Assembly: GCA_024036415.1 (NCBI GenBank)
Contig: JAMWET010000809.1
Coordinates: 124,001 to 188,000 of the forward strand
Reading direction: 5' to 3'
From: Prochilodus magdalenae
Lineage: Eukaryota; Chordata; Actinopteri; Characiformes; Prochilodontidae
Length of the DNA stretch: 64,000 nt
The translations under genes and the position numbers were made by a program. Shown in pieces: positions 27,301-33,100 of the stretch. Below the pieces are notes generated by a model. That model made no database searches. It was not told the DNA's origin and saw only the letters and a program-made list of their open reading frames with translations. Each line of letters begins with the position of its first letter. Position 1 is the first letter of the stretch.

Positions 27301-29102
27301 TTCTCACGACGTTGGCAAATCATTGTAAAAAACAATGTGTAGAAAACAGAAAATTATTAAGGGGTATTTCCAGCATTATTTCAAAACATCTGCATACTTA
27401 AAAGGTTGAGATGTAAACAGTAATTCAAAATGGTTTGGTGTAAATTGCTCTGTGTCAGAGAAACGTACAGAGTCAGAATTGTTCACAGTGGTGGTAATGG
27501 GAGCCAGATGTCCACCTCTGAAAACTCCCTCAGAAAGTTATTACATGAAGTGTTTATGAATATGTTGCCCAATTTCTGATGCATTGTTTTTCCATAGTTC
27601 TATAAGGTTTTGAATCATGAAATATTCATATTTCAAATATTCTCTAATCATAATGGAGGACTACATGACATGTGGTGTGTGTCCAGACAGCCCCCAACAA
27701 AAGCTAGTTGCTTTAAAATTACCACTATTTTACCTTCATCAACATGTAAAACCTCAGGAGGCATGTGCAGATTCACTGGTGGTTTTGGATAGTAAACCAA
27801 TTGGCTGTATTTGTGTAGACATTGTAAAACCTGCATCCTGTCACCACCAGTGTAAAGCATGTCTCTTGAGAGGCTCTACAGTGAGTAATTTCATATCAAA
27901 CCTGTCTGAAAATCACTTTGTTTGCTGTGAAGCGATTGAATTATGCAGGAATTATAAAATATATCTACACTAGTTTTGTTTGGTTTGTACGGTTATGTTT
28001 AAATACTACATAGTCTAATACTAATAATATAATAATATATTCTAACTCATATGATCCAACTATCTAGGTATAATTTCAGTTTACATTTACAGCCCATCCG
28101 CACATCAGTTCATTTTATCTGCCTATCAGAGAAAGGCTCCAGCATTGAGCAGATATTATTAGGTTTGTGGTCAGTTCACATAGTTGCATAGTATTGCCGT
28201 CACAGTTGACCACCACCCAAAATATCCAACCAAGTGTAGCTCTCTGATGTGGGCCATCTCATCTGCGACATCTCATCTAAATGACAATCAAAAAATCTTT
28301 GAGGAAGTTCACTGATCTGTTTGCTCGTAGCAACATTTTTTCCCATTCCCAACAATATCTCTCAAAATATGGAAGCAGGTGTAAACTTGTAATCTGGCAG
28401 CGATGGCTTATGCTTTAAATAAATCAGCAGTACATATATAATACATATTTTTTATTCTAGTGAAGCTTGACTATATACATGCTCACATGCCACAAGAGCA
28501 GCATTGAAAACACCATCATCTTAGAGGAAAAATGAGCAAACTAATTGAACATACAGCAACACAAACTGTGCATCAGCTGATGGGTTTCAGATCAAAGTGC
28601 ACCTAAATTATGGTTTCCAGTAACATGGCCACTGTGTGTAGATAACTAATAAACTAGCAACATAGTGTATAATATTAATAATATCTATGTTAAGAAGAAA
28701 TAAGGGATTAGTAAAAAGATTGGGGTTTTACTGAATTTTCTACACTTGTGCATAGTAATAAATACATATGTCATTCTGTACTGCATCTTATGTTTCTCAT
28801 AAAAGGCGAAGGCGACTTTGAAGTGTCCCTCCATCAGGCTGAAAGTGGATGAGGCTTACACCTTGGCTAAGAAAGGTATCCACTTAGTTTTTTAATTTAC
28901 TTTTAAATGTAGATTCTTCTTATTTCTATTTTCATCAGCTCTTATGACTGGATTTTTGTTTCTCGGGTGTTTTTCTCTGAGATGATTTTTAGCTTCATGT
29001 CAGTTTGTTTTTTTAACAGATACCCAGCAGAAAATTCAGGAGGGCTTAAATGCCTATTTACTCAAATGCCTCGAACATCTCAGCAAGCTTCTGAAGACCT
29101 GA
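1..29102 (+). CDS. RTTN: RTTN (rotatin), 3' part of gene
   Basis: Gene-level entry. Eleven complete coding exons plus the 3' end of one more encode about 500 C-terminal residues of rotatin, roughly the last fifth of a protein of about 2,200 residues. Rotatin is a large ARM-repeat-like protein of centrioles and ciliary basal bodies, needed for building full-length centrioles and for left-right axis formation. The translated exons are Leu/Ala-rich helical repeats, as expected for ARM-type folds. Exon phases join without conflict: 1004-1141, 6134-6324, 6910-7015, 8611-8708, 17170-17247, 18540-18666, 24262-24461, 26539-26815, 27139-27242, 28806-28875, 29020-29102. All introns are GT-AG. The stop is TGA at 29100-29102 and AATAAA follows at 29202. 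Identification rests on the protein pattern and on the CD226 and DOK6 neighbours; the 5' part lies outside the window. Confidence 0.88.
33..1003 (+). other. RTTN intron, no feature recognised
   Basis: Intronic. Bases 420-800 contain loosely repeated phrases (variants of gctgttgaggttgattg and gctaaaccactg) that may be a very old tandem repeat. Nothing else is supported. Confidence 0.5.
1004..1141 (+). CDS. RTTN: RTTN coding exon
   Basis: 138 nt, phase 1 in and phase 1 out. Acceptor is tgcccatcctcag, donor is CAG|gtacga. It encodes a Leu-rich helical segment beginning [12 protein letters not shown] and ending KRWNGFS. Only one frame is open through the exon in a form that joins the next exon. 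Confidence 0.88.
1981..2748 (+). repeat. Purine-rich (GA) tract, about 770 bp
   Basis: The plus strand is dominated by A and G (gagaaag and aagaaagag phrases) with only scattered pyrimidines. It is a decayed GA/GAAA low-complexity tract. Open frames on the minus strand here (Ser/Leu/Phe runs) are artefacts of the bias. Confidence 0.85.
3162..3173 (+). repeat. Homopolymer C12
   Basis: Twelve consecutive C bases, a common site of length error in sequencing and replication. It lies in diverged repeat-like DNA. Confidence 0.9.
4399..4446 (+). pseudogene. THAP-like zinc finger N-terminal relic (copy 1)
   Basis: The frame starting AAG at 4399 reads [11 protein letters not shown], then a stop, then LDK. 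The C-x4-C start (CSVVGC) resembles the opening of THAP C2CH DNA-binding domains. A closely similar stretch occurs at 45909-45953, and flanking bases also match. It is probably a decayed THAP-bearing transposon or a domesticated copy; no intact frame is present. Confidence 0.4.
4536..4790 (+). repeat. Tandem repeat, period about 72 bp, about 3.3 units
   Basis: Units begin with tttttcc at 4536, 4628, 4700 and 4773. Each contains a 'gcagctcaggctac' type core and a 'ttgttccag' type end. The first unit is longer because a short phrase (aaatggcatagtt) is duplicated inside it. Confidence 0.75.
5041..5385 (+). mobile_element. Tc1-like element 3' fragment (family A, copy 1)
   Basis: Shares phrases with 47125-47600 and, inverted, with 57240-57545: 'cacccctaccacaaaatctgc', 'attgcccatat.agtctaaattta' and 'gcaatctgacacttcc'. 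The longest copy (47125-47600) encodes Tc1-transposase-like residues, so this is the eroded 3' half of the same family. Confidence 0.65.
6134..6324 (+). CDS. RTTN: RTTN coding exon
   Basis: 191 nt, phase 1 in and phase 0 out. The acceptor is a T9-cag tract and the donor is GAG|gtaaaa. The peptide starts [13 protein letters not shown] and ends EQLCEILLE, a helix-rich ARM-like segment. Confidence 0.9.
6325..6909 (+). other. RTTN intron, 585 bp
   Basis: Contains a T-rich block (6625-6667) and what looks like the 3' tail of a retroposon ending near 6811. Confidence 0.6.
6571..6811 (+). mobile_element. LINE/SINE 3' tail fragment
   Basis: Ends in 'aaagcgttgtataaataaacttgaattgaatg', typical of fish LINE 3' ends that finish in short GAATT-type repeats. 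The left boundary is a guess. Confidence 0.45.
6910..7015 (+). CDS. RTTN: RTTN coding exon
   Basis: 106 nt, phase 0 in and phase 1 out. Acceptor is tttatgcag, donor is AAAG|gtgggg. The peptide runs from [13 protein letters not shown] to QGYACK. Confidence 0.88.
7579..7890. mobile_element. Tc1/mariner-type MITE with TIRs and TA target site
   Basis: A 312-bp element with terminal inverted repeats: 'caggtgcaggtcatat' at the left and its near-exact complement at the right, continuing with matches for about 30 bp (attagaat.tcat). TA flanks both ends (7577-7578, 7891-7892). No coding capacity. It matches a widespread fish MITE type as I remember it. Confidence 0.85.
8351..8433. repeat. (TA)n microsatellite
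   Basis: Uninterrupted TA dinucleotides for about 83 bp. The Tyr-Ile ORFs read through it are artefacts. Confidence 0.95.
8611..8708 (+). CDS. RTTN: RTTN coding exon
   Basis: 98 nt, phase 1 in and phase 0 out. Acceptor is gtttgtctgcag, donor is AAG|gtatgg. The peptide begins [15 protein letters not shown] and ends in a basic ATHRKK. Confidence 0.88.
9738..9788. repeat. Imperfect (GT)n microsatellite
   Basis: Interrupted GT/TG run with CA and CG steps, e.g. 'gtgtgcgtgtgtgtgtaggtg'. Confidence 0.8.
10685..12260 (+). mobile_element. Tc1-like DNA transposon, decayed, full-length
   Basis: A 1,576-bp element with TA at both sides (10683-10684 and 12261-12262). Long TIRs of about 200 bp start 'cagtgaggaaaa' and share 'tcccacttagaaatcatg', 'gcatgtccactgtgag' and 'taatttatttgtgtgttact'. 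The interior carries a broken transposase. Length, TIRs and TA target are as expected for fish Tc1 elements of the long-TIR kind. Confidence 0.93.
11047..12030 (+). pseudogene. Tc1 transposase pseudogene
   Basis: Starts at ATG 11047 ([13 protein letters not shown]...), an N-terminal paired-type HTH. TAA at 11149-11151 interrupts the HTH region. Near 11290 the frame shifts to the one running 11300-11773, and near 11745 it shifts again. The catalytic region is recognisable: LWSDETK (first D), [10 protein letters not shown] (second D) and [11 protein letters not shown] (third acid). About nine residues between RKKH and the SPDLNP block are missing. Not functional. Confidence 0.9.
12261..12362. 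repeat. Compound microsatellite (TACA)n-(CA)n-(AT)n-(GACA)n
   Basis: Four short-period runs follow directly on the right end of the Tc1 element: TACA 12261-12280, CA 12283-12308, AT about 12314-12328, GACA about 12339-12362. Confidence 0.9.
12395..12515 (+). repeat. Degenerate minisatellite, left part
   Basis: Phrases such as 'aaaggtggaacataaag', 'gggaacaatagaatgtaaag' and 'gaatgtagaag' repeat with drift. The same unit continues at 13794-14275, on the other side of a Tc1 insertion. Confidence 0.7.
12518..13793 (+). mobile_element. Second Tc1-like transposon, decayed
   Basis: A 1,276-bp element with TIRs starting 'cagtatctc' (left) and ending 'gagatactg' (right). Inner TIR matches include 'tcttttcatgg.acaacactgaagatatgacac' and 'ttattttgaggtcacaac'. 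TA flanks the left; the right flank is TG, probably a mutated TA. It differs in sequence from the 10685-12260 element. Confidence 0.85.
12873..13540 (+). pseudogene. Tc1-like transposase relic
   Basis: ATG at 12873 opens [16 protein letters not shown] and then stops. Further on, [15 protein letters not shown] (13240s) and [14 protein letters not shown] (13348-13390) are shifted remnants of the DDE core, with most of the spacing between them deleted. Confidence 0.8.
13794..14275 (+). repeat. Degenerate minisatellite, right part
   Basis: Many variants of 'gaacataaaggggaac' and 'aatagaacata' recur every 15-35 bp. This continues the array at 12395-12515. Confidence 0.75.
15138..15560. mobile_element. 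Possible MITE fragment
   Basis: Begins 'acagctctgaaaaattgacc', like a common fish MITE end. No matching second end was found and the right limit is uncertain. Confidence 0.3.
17170..17247 (+). CDS. RTTN: RTTN coding exon
   Basis: 78 nt, phase 0 at both ends, so it could be skipped without a frameshift. Acceptor is gtttgttaacag, donor is AAG|gtacca. The peptide begins [15 protein letters not shown], a clear amphipathic helix. An 8.5-kb intron lies upstream. Confidence 0.87.
17248..18539 (+). other. RTTN intron, 1.3 kb
   Basis: AT-rich. Contains a (GTT)n run at 17724-17742 and a fragment of the family-M MITE at 18290-18440. Otherwise nothing recognised. Confidence 0.6.
18290..18440 (+). mobile_element. 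Family-M MITE fragment
   Basis: Carries the family phrases 'gaggtggatgtctgattcc', 'atcaccac', 'gtaaacaattc' and, nearer the end, 'aattatgcaggcatttct'. See 47951-48668 for the most complete copy. Confidence 0.6.
18540..18666 (+). CDS. RTTN: RTTN coding exon
   Basis: 127 nt, phase 0 in and phase 1 out. Acceptor is ttttctctcag, donor is CAG|gtgaga. The peptide begins [18 protein letters not shown] and ends VYTANCST. Confidence 0.88.
19573..20043 (-). mobile_element. Internally deleted Tc1-like element
   Basis: A 471-bp element with TA on both sides. Left end is 'cagtggggcaaaaaagtatttagtc'-like; right end is its inverse, '...gactaaatacttttttgccc.actg'. The interior keeps part of the transposase 5' region in antisense ('gagatcttgcgtggtgccccag' encodes, on the minus strand, the GAPR linker seen in Tc1 proteins). 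The catalytic domain is absent. Confidence 0.85.
20512..20730 (-). mobile_element. tRNA-derived SINE with A and B boxes
   Basis: On the minus strand the head reads TAGCGTAGCTCAGCGG (A box, from 20726 down) and then GGTTCGAATCC (B box, 20662-20652), the internal Pol III promoter spacing of a tRNA. The tail (20520-20570) contains 'catttagctgacgctcttatcc.gagcgacttacaa', a motif found in very many fish repeats. Confidence 0.8.
24206..24258 (+). repeat. CT-rich microsatellite forming the polypyrimidine tract of an RTTN exon
   Basis: About 50 bp of CT/CTTG/CTCG repeats ends just before the acceptor at 24261. Length changes here could alter splicing of the 24262-24461 exon. Confidence 0.85.
24262..24461 (+). 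CDS. RTTN: RTTN coding exon
   Basis: 200 nt, phase 1 in and phase 0 out. A long CT-rich microsatellite serves as the polypyrimidine tract before the acceptor. Donor is AAG|gtactg. The peptide begins [15 protein letters not shown], a Ser-rich linker, then [16 protein letters not shown] and an ARM-like [16 protein letters not shown]. Confidence 0.9.
25470..25640. repeat. Inverted-repeat DNA rich in TGTCATGACA phrases
   Basis: Repeated 'accatgacataaacatgtcatg', 'gatgtcatgacagcc', 'gacataagctgtcataacatc' and 'gacgttatgtcc' give many overlapping self-complementary segments. Likely a fragment of a fish DNA transposon; family not identified. Confidence 0.5.
26100..26173. repeat. 74-bp palindrome, 36-bp perfect arms, 2-bp spacer
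   Basis: Left arm 26100-26135 and right arm 26138-26173 are exact reverse complements; the two unpaired bases TG lie at 26136-26137. The centre reads cttttt-caggag-tg-ctcctg-aaaaag. It can form a cruciform in DNA or a long hairpin in the RTTN pre-mRNA. Confidence 0.95.
26539..26815 (+). CDS. RTTN: RTTN coding exon (longest in window)
   Basis: 277 nt, phase 0 in and phase 1 out. Acceptor is catgttctcag, donor is TGCG|gtagga. The peptide begins [15 protein letters not shown]. It includes [18 protein letters not shown] and ends [15 protein letters not shown], then VLAC. An antisense open frame over the same bases is a shadow. Confidence 0.92.
26816..27138 (+). other. RTTN intron, 323 bp
   Basis: AT-rich, with TATATA runs around 26936-26975. 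No feature seen. Confidence 0.6.
27139..27242 (+). CDS. RTTN: RTTN coding exon
   Basis: 104 nt, phase 1 in and phase 0 out. Acceptor is tgttttctctcag, donor is AAG|gtatct. The peptide is [11 protein letters not shown] followed by [17 protein letters not shown], a textbook ARM/HEAT-like helix pair. Confidence 0.92.
27243..28805 (+). other. RTTN intron, 1.6 kb
   Basis: Bases 27422-27950 are a family-M MITE copy. The remainder is AT-rich and unassigned. Confidence 0.6.
27422..27950 (-). mobile_element. Family-M MITE copy
   Basis: Begins 'aattcaaaatggtttggtgtaaa' and soon carries 'gttcacagtggtggtaatggga' and 'gatgtccacctct'. It ends with a relic TIR, 'tcatatcaaacctgtctgaaaatcac...aattatgcaggaatt'. 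Open frames within it are not genes. Confidence 0.65.
28806..28875 (+). CDS. RTTN: RTTN coding exon
   Basis: 70 nt, phase 0 in and phase 1 out. Acceptor is tttctcataaaag (weak at the -3 position), donor is AAAG|gtatcc. The peptide begins [18 protein letters not shown] and ends TLAKK. Confidence 0.85.
29020..29102 (+). CDS. RTTN: RTTN terminal coding exon with stop
   Basis: 83 nt, phase 1 in, ending in TGA at 29100-29102. Acceptor is gtttttttaacag. The peptide begins [16 protein letters not shown] and ends SKLLKT. The final helix closes the protein, and AATAAA lies 100 nt after the stop. Confidence 0.9.
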
Positions 29103-29201
29103 GTGCCTTCAGAAACCCATGTAAATCTCTTGTTAATTATTTTCTTTTTTTTGTGTCCTGAGTTGTAATGTTATTTAAACCATGGCTTTTTTTAATTCTG
29201 A

Positions 29202-29207
29202 AATAAA
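29202..29207 (+). terminator. RTTN: Poly(A) signal of RTTN
   Basis: AATAAA lies 100 bases past the RTTN stop codon, giving a very short 3' UTR. It is the first canonical hexamer after the stop. Confidence 0.7.
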
Positions 29208-30047
29208 AGTTGAAAAATTATTTACTTTCCTCTCCTATTTGTCATTATTGTTTTAATCCAGACTGCTTCAGCCTAAAGGCAAGTGTTGTTACTGTCAGTT
29301 CTTCAGAAATATTCACATATAATTATGCAATTACATATTTAATTCTATAGTTACATTAAAAAGTCAAAACAATAAAATAAATTTGATGAAACATTAGAAT
29401 CTGCACTTTTTCCACACACCTTTCCACTGTTCACAACATGCCTTTATTATCTCCAGTGTCAACTGTGACTTTAGAGTTTTGTTTATATACACATAAAAAC
29501 TATCAAATCCTATACAGAATCCTTAATTTGCCATTTTCTGCATATTTTACTGCACACTTTCAGTTTGCTTGCTGTACTTAACATACTTAAAAAAAATTAA
29601 ACATGAAATGTGGCCGGTGCAAAAATTTTGCATGTGGCATATTTTGTTTTTTATGTTTAATTTCAATTATATTAATATTATTATTGAGTTTGTATTACAT
29701 TTCAATTTATTTAGGTAAATACTATTAATTGTCCAAAAAATATGTAGAAGTTTTAGTTTTTGGTTTGGAAAATGAGTAACACACAAAACCGAGGTGCCCA
29801 AACTTTTTCCCTTTACTTTAAAAGCGTATACAGATAAGGAGCAGCTCGTCACAGGGACTGCATAAATCTCAGACTTGTTGTTTTGTCTTTGGAGCTACTC
29901 TATGCTGAAATTTCAGTTAGAGTGGCTGAGAAACTATCTTAGACGTGGCCTGTCCCCCAGATTATTTGGAGTCTTTAGTGAGTGTAACGCCTCCGTGTTG
30001 AAAGCGTTCTCTCACTGGCTGAAGAACTGTTTTCAAGTGCCTGCAAA

Positions 30048-30055
30048 CAGGAAGT
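30048..30055 (+). promoter_or_regulatory. ETS-type site CAGGAAGT upstream of CD226
   Basis: CAGGAAGT lies 60 bp before the CD226 start codon. ETS factors often drive lymphoid genes and this is a consensus core, but a single 8-mer is weak evidence. Confidence 0.35.
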
Positions 30056-30082
30056 TGTGCTGCGTGCCTCTTCAGCCCATCA

Positions 30083-30160
30083 ATGCAGCATTCATTTTCA
30101 CTCTGCGCTGGAAGATGGAGGCAGTACAAAAGGAATACTGGTACTTCTTGGTACTTGTGA
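30083..30160 (+). CDS. Upstream ORF overlapping the CD226 start
   Basis: ATG at 30083 opens 25 codons ending in TGA at 30158-30160, in a different frame from the CD226 ATG at 30115. If the mRNA starts upstream of 30083, this uORF would compete with CD226 translation. The real 5' end is unknown, and an acceptor-like 'ctcttcag' at 30068-30075 could place the 5' UTR differently. Confidence 0.3.
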   Translation: MQHSFSLCAGRWRQYKRNTGTSWYL

Positions 30161-30181
30161 TTTCTCTCGCTTTTCTTAAAG
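30115..30181 (+). CDS. CD226: CD226 exon 1, signal peptide
   Basis: ATG at 30115 with a fair Kozak context (gaagATGg). Encodes MEAVQKEYWYFLVLVISLAFLK with a clear hydrophobic core, then a split codon. Donor AAAG|gtactg leaves phase 1, exactly what the Ig1 exon needs. Confidence 0.82.
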
Positions 30182-33100
30182 GTACTGTGTCGCTGTTTTT
30201 CTTACATAACGGACAGAAAAAGACAAATGCCGTGTATGTTGTTACATCAGGCATGTTTGTTAAAAAGCAAGAAATGAAGGACTCTTATTGCTTTAGTCTC
30301 ATTTCTGCTGCACTGATATGATATTCCCTGATATGTAATGTAACCATGGACACTGCGTCTAAAGTCTGATTTTTTTTCCCCTCCCATTTAACTCTTGATC
30401 TGAAACATAAAAACATGTAAACGTATTTGTGTACTTTTGGGGATTTCCACTGACATTATATGATGTTCCTTTAATCTACTTTCAGTTCCAAAATGTTTTT
30501 TCGGTGTTATACAGACTGTGGTTAGATTAGAATTACTGGATTATCCCTCCACTTCCTATACTGTGAATACAATTACAGTTAACATGCCTTTTACTGATCG
30601 GTTTCTATGATATCAAAATGTGTTATTATGATAATGCTATTATTTAATACTATTTTATTTATATATTATCTATTAATATTATATTATAATATTATATATT
30701 TTATTTATTATTATAAACAGGTTTACAGATTAAAACAGTAGGTTAAATTTGACAGGTTAAGGTTATGATAAAAGTACAGAATACAAAAATCAAGAAAATT
30801 CTTTAAAGTTTCATTAACATTTCTTCATCTTATGTATTACTTGTGATTATTCAGTAATTATCTATGGGAATATTATAAGGTTTAGAAGTGCTGGGCAATA
30901 TAAAGTTGGAGCAAACCCTCTCCTCCTTCCATCCTCTTACATCTTAATTCTGCTAGTGCATGTCACTTTATCGCCCTTATGGTCTTCAGTGTCATACGGT
31001 CTCATTATGTTTATTACGGGGCCCTTATTTTATTATATATCTTGCGTTTGACTGTTTTATGTTTACTGTTTAATACATTCAATGTACTTAAATGTTTATA
31101 TGTTACAACTTAGGTCAGAGAGTAACGCAATTTCAATCCTCTGTATGTCTTGACCATATTGAAGTATTGACAATAAAAACTACTTAAACTGACTTTTATA
31201 CACATCCAAAAAAACATTGCTGAAGTTAGTGCTGGCAAAATTGATTCCTCTCTCAACAAATGACTTGTATCTCTTTTCTTCACCTTGTCAGTAGTTGTGA
31301 ATATCTTAAGAATAGGTGTAGCATAACCATATAGATGGGTGTAGTGTAACTGTGTAAAATCAGTAATGCAAAATGCACGTTTAAACAGAAAGAAGTGATT
31401 TCTAAATCTGTTGTCCTGAACAAAACACGACAGAGATGGCTCGTAATTTTGGACCTTAGCAGCTTTTAATACTTGTGTTATTCATGTTATTTGTGTTATT
31501 CTTGTGTTGATGCCCGCAATAAGTTCCAGAATAGTTGGGACAGGGAAATTTAGGACTGGGAATGTTGTTAAATGTTCAGAAAACAAGGTGATGTGATCAT
31601 GCTTTGGGTATAAAAGGAGCATGTAGGAAAGGCCTAGCCCTTTATGAGACAGTAAGGCTCAAGGTTCACCACTTTGCAACAATGCATCAGCAACAAATCC
31701 AAATGTTTTATCAAATGCTTAAAAATCACATCCTCAGACACAGATTTTAGGTATGTCTCACTCCACAGTGTATTAAGTCATCCACAGACTCAGGGACTCT
31801 ATGTGGATAAAGGAAAATGCCAAAAACCACAACTGAATGTCTGTGACCTTCGATCCTTTAGCAAGCATCACATTAAAAACCACCGTGTTTTGATGTGGAA
31901 AGCACCGTACAGGCTTGGGAATACACCGTCTGCTACTGCATCCACAAATGTAGGTTAAGACGTGCACAGTGCAAAGTTTTTTAACAACATCCATTAATGT
32001 GTACGACTTCCCTGGACTCAGTGTCATATGAAAAGTACGGCATTATGGACGTCATGTTCTCCAGGTCCAACATCCAGATTGTTAGCAGTGTAAAGTTCAG
32101 TCCAGTGTCTCATAAGGGTATGAGGAGGTGGTGTTAACTTGAACTATGAAAGCACCGTAAACACTGACCACTCATTAACATACACTGCCTTTTAGATGAC
32201 ATCTTTTTCAGAAACATCTGTCCTGCAGCAAAGCCAAGACATATGTGCATGTGTTACAACAGCAGCACTCAAAGCATATAGGGATTGTTTAATTAATCTC
32301 AGCAACAATGGACAACAAAGGCCTAGTACTTTTGCACAGCTGAGGACAAGTATAACAAAAGAATGACAAAATATGACGCTTTCAAAAAACTGGTTAAGAG
32401 CTAGAAAAGGAAAAGTCATGTAACGCAACAGAAACTGGCTCCTGAAACGTGTTTCAGGCATTAAATGTGAAACAAACTTGTAAAAACAATGACGTTATAA
32501 AGGCAAAACAGAAAACATTGTGGTGTTTAGTATTTTTAATTTACTACAAGTCACTACAAAACTTCTTGATCAGTACTTCTGTAGTTTAAGCTGTGTTGGT
32601 AAATGACTAGAGTGTAATTGTGGAAATAGGTGTAAAGAAATATGGTAATGGAGTAAGTGTCATGTGACCTTGAAAATGGGTGATATGTTACCATGGAAAT
32701 AGGTGTAGGATAATGGATATGGAATGTAAAGTAAGGTATAATGTATACTGTAACGTGTTATGGGGTGGACAGCTTCATTTGTAGTCCTGGCAAAATAAAT
32801 AAGACTTATGTACACAGTGCATGTTCGTACAGACGCATATACACTCCAGCCTGCCCACTTTTACCCTGTTCTTCAATGGTGAGGAGCACCACTGTGTGTT
32901 GTGTTGGTGGATCAGACACAGAAGTGCTGCTGGAGTTTTTAAACACTGTGTCCTCTCACTGTCCACTCTGTTAGACACTGCGGAGGTAAAGTCGATAAAG
33001 TCGAGATGAGTAGTTCTGTGGAGGTCCTAACCATTAAAGAATAGGGTGAAAGGGGGCTAATAAAGTATACAGAGAATCAGATGGACAACAGACTGTAATT

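Larger units (their letters stand above)
29103..30114 (+). other. RTTN 3' UTR and RTTN-CD226 spacer
   Basis: About 1 kb between the RTTN stop and the CD226 start. After the RTTN poly(A) signal there is AT-rich repeat-like DNA (29500-29800; 'gtgcaaaaattttgc' and 'ggtgcccaaacttttt' are typical of Tc1-type MITE ends). The last 250 bp are GC-richer and probably hold the CD226 promoter and 5' UTR. Confidence 0.55.

Noticed and set aside
29875..30321. 148-codon plus frame around the CD226 start
   Set aside because: Only the part from ATG 30115 to 30181 is accepted as coding; the rest reads 5' UTR and intron 1.
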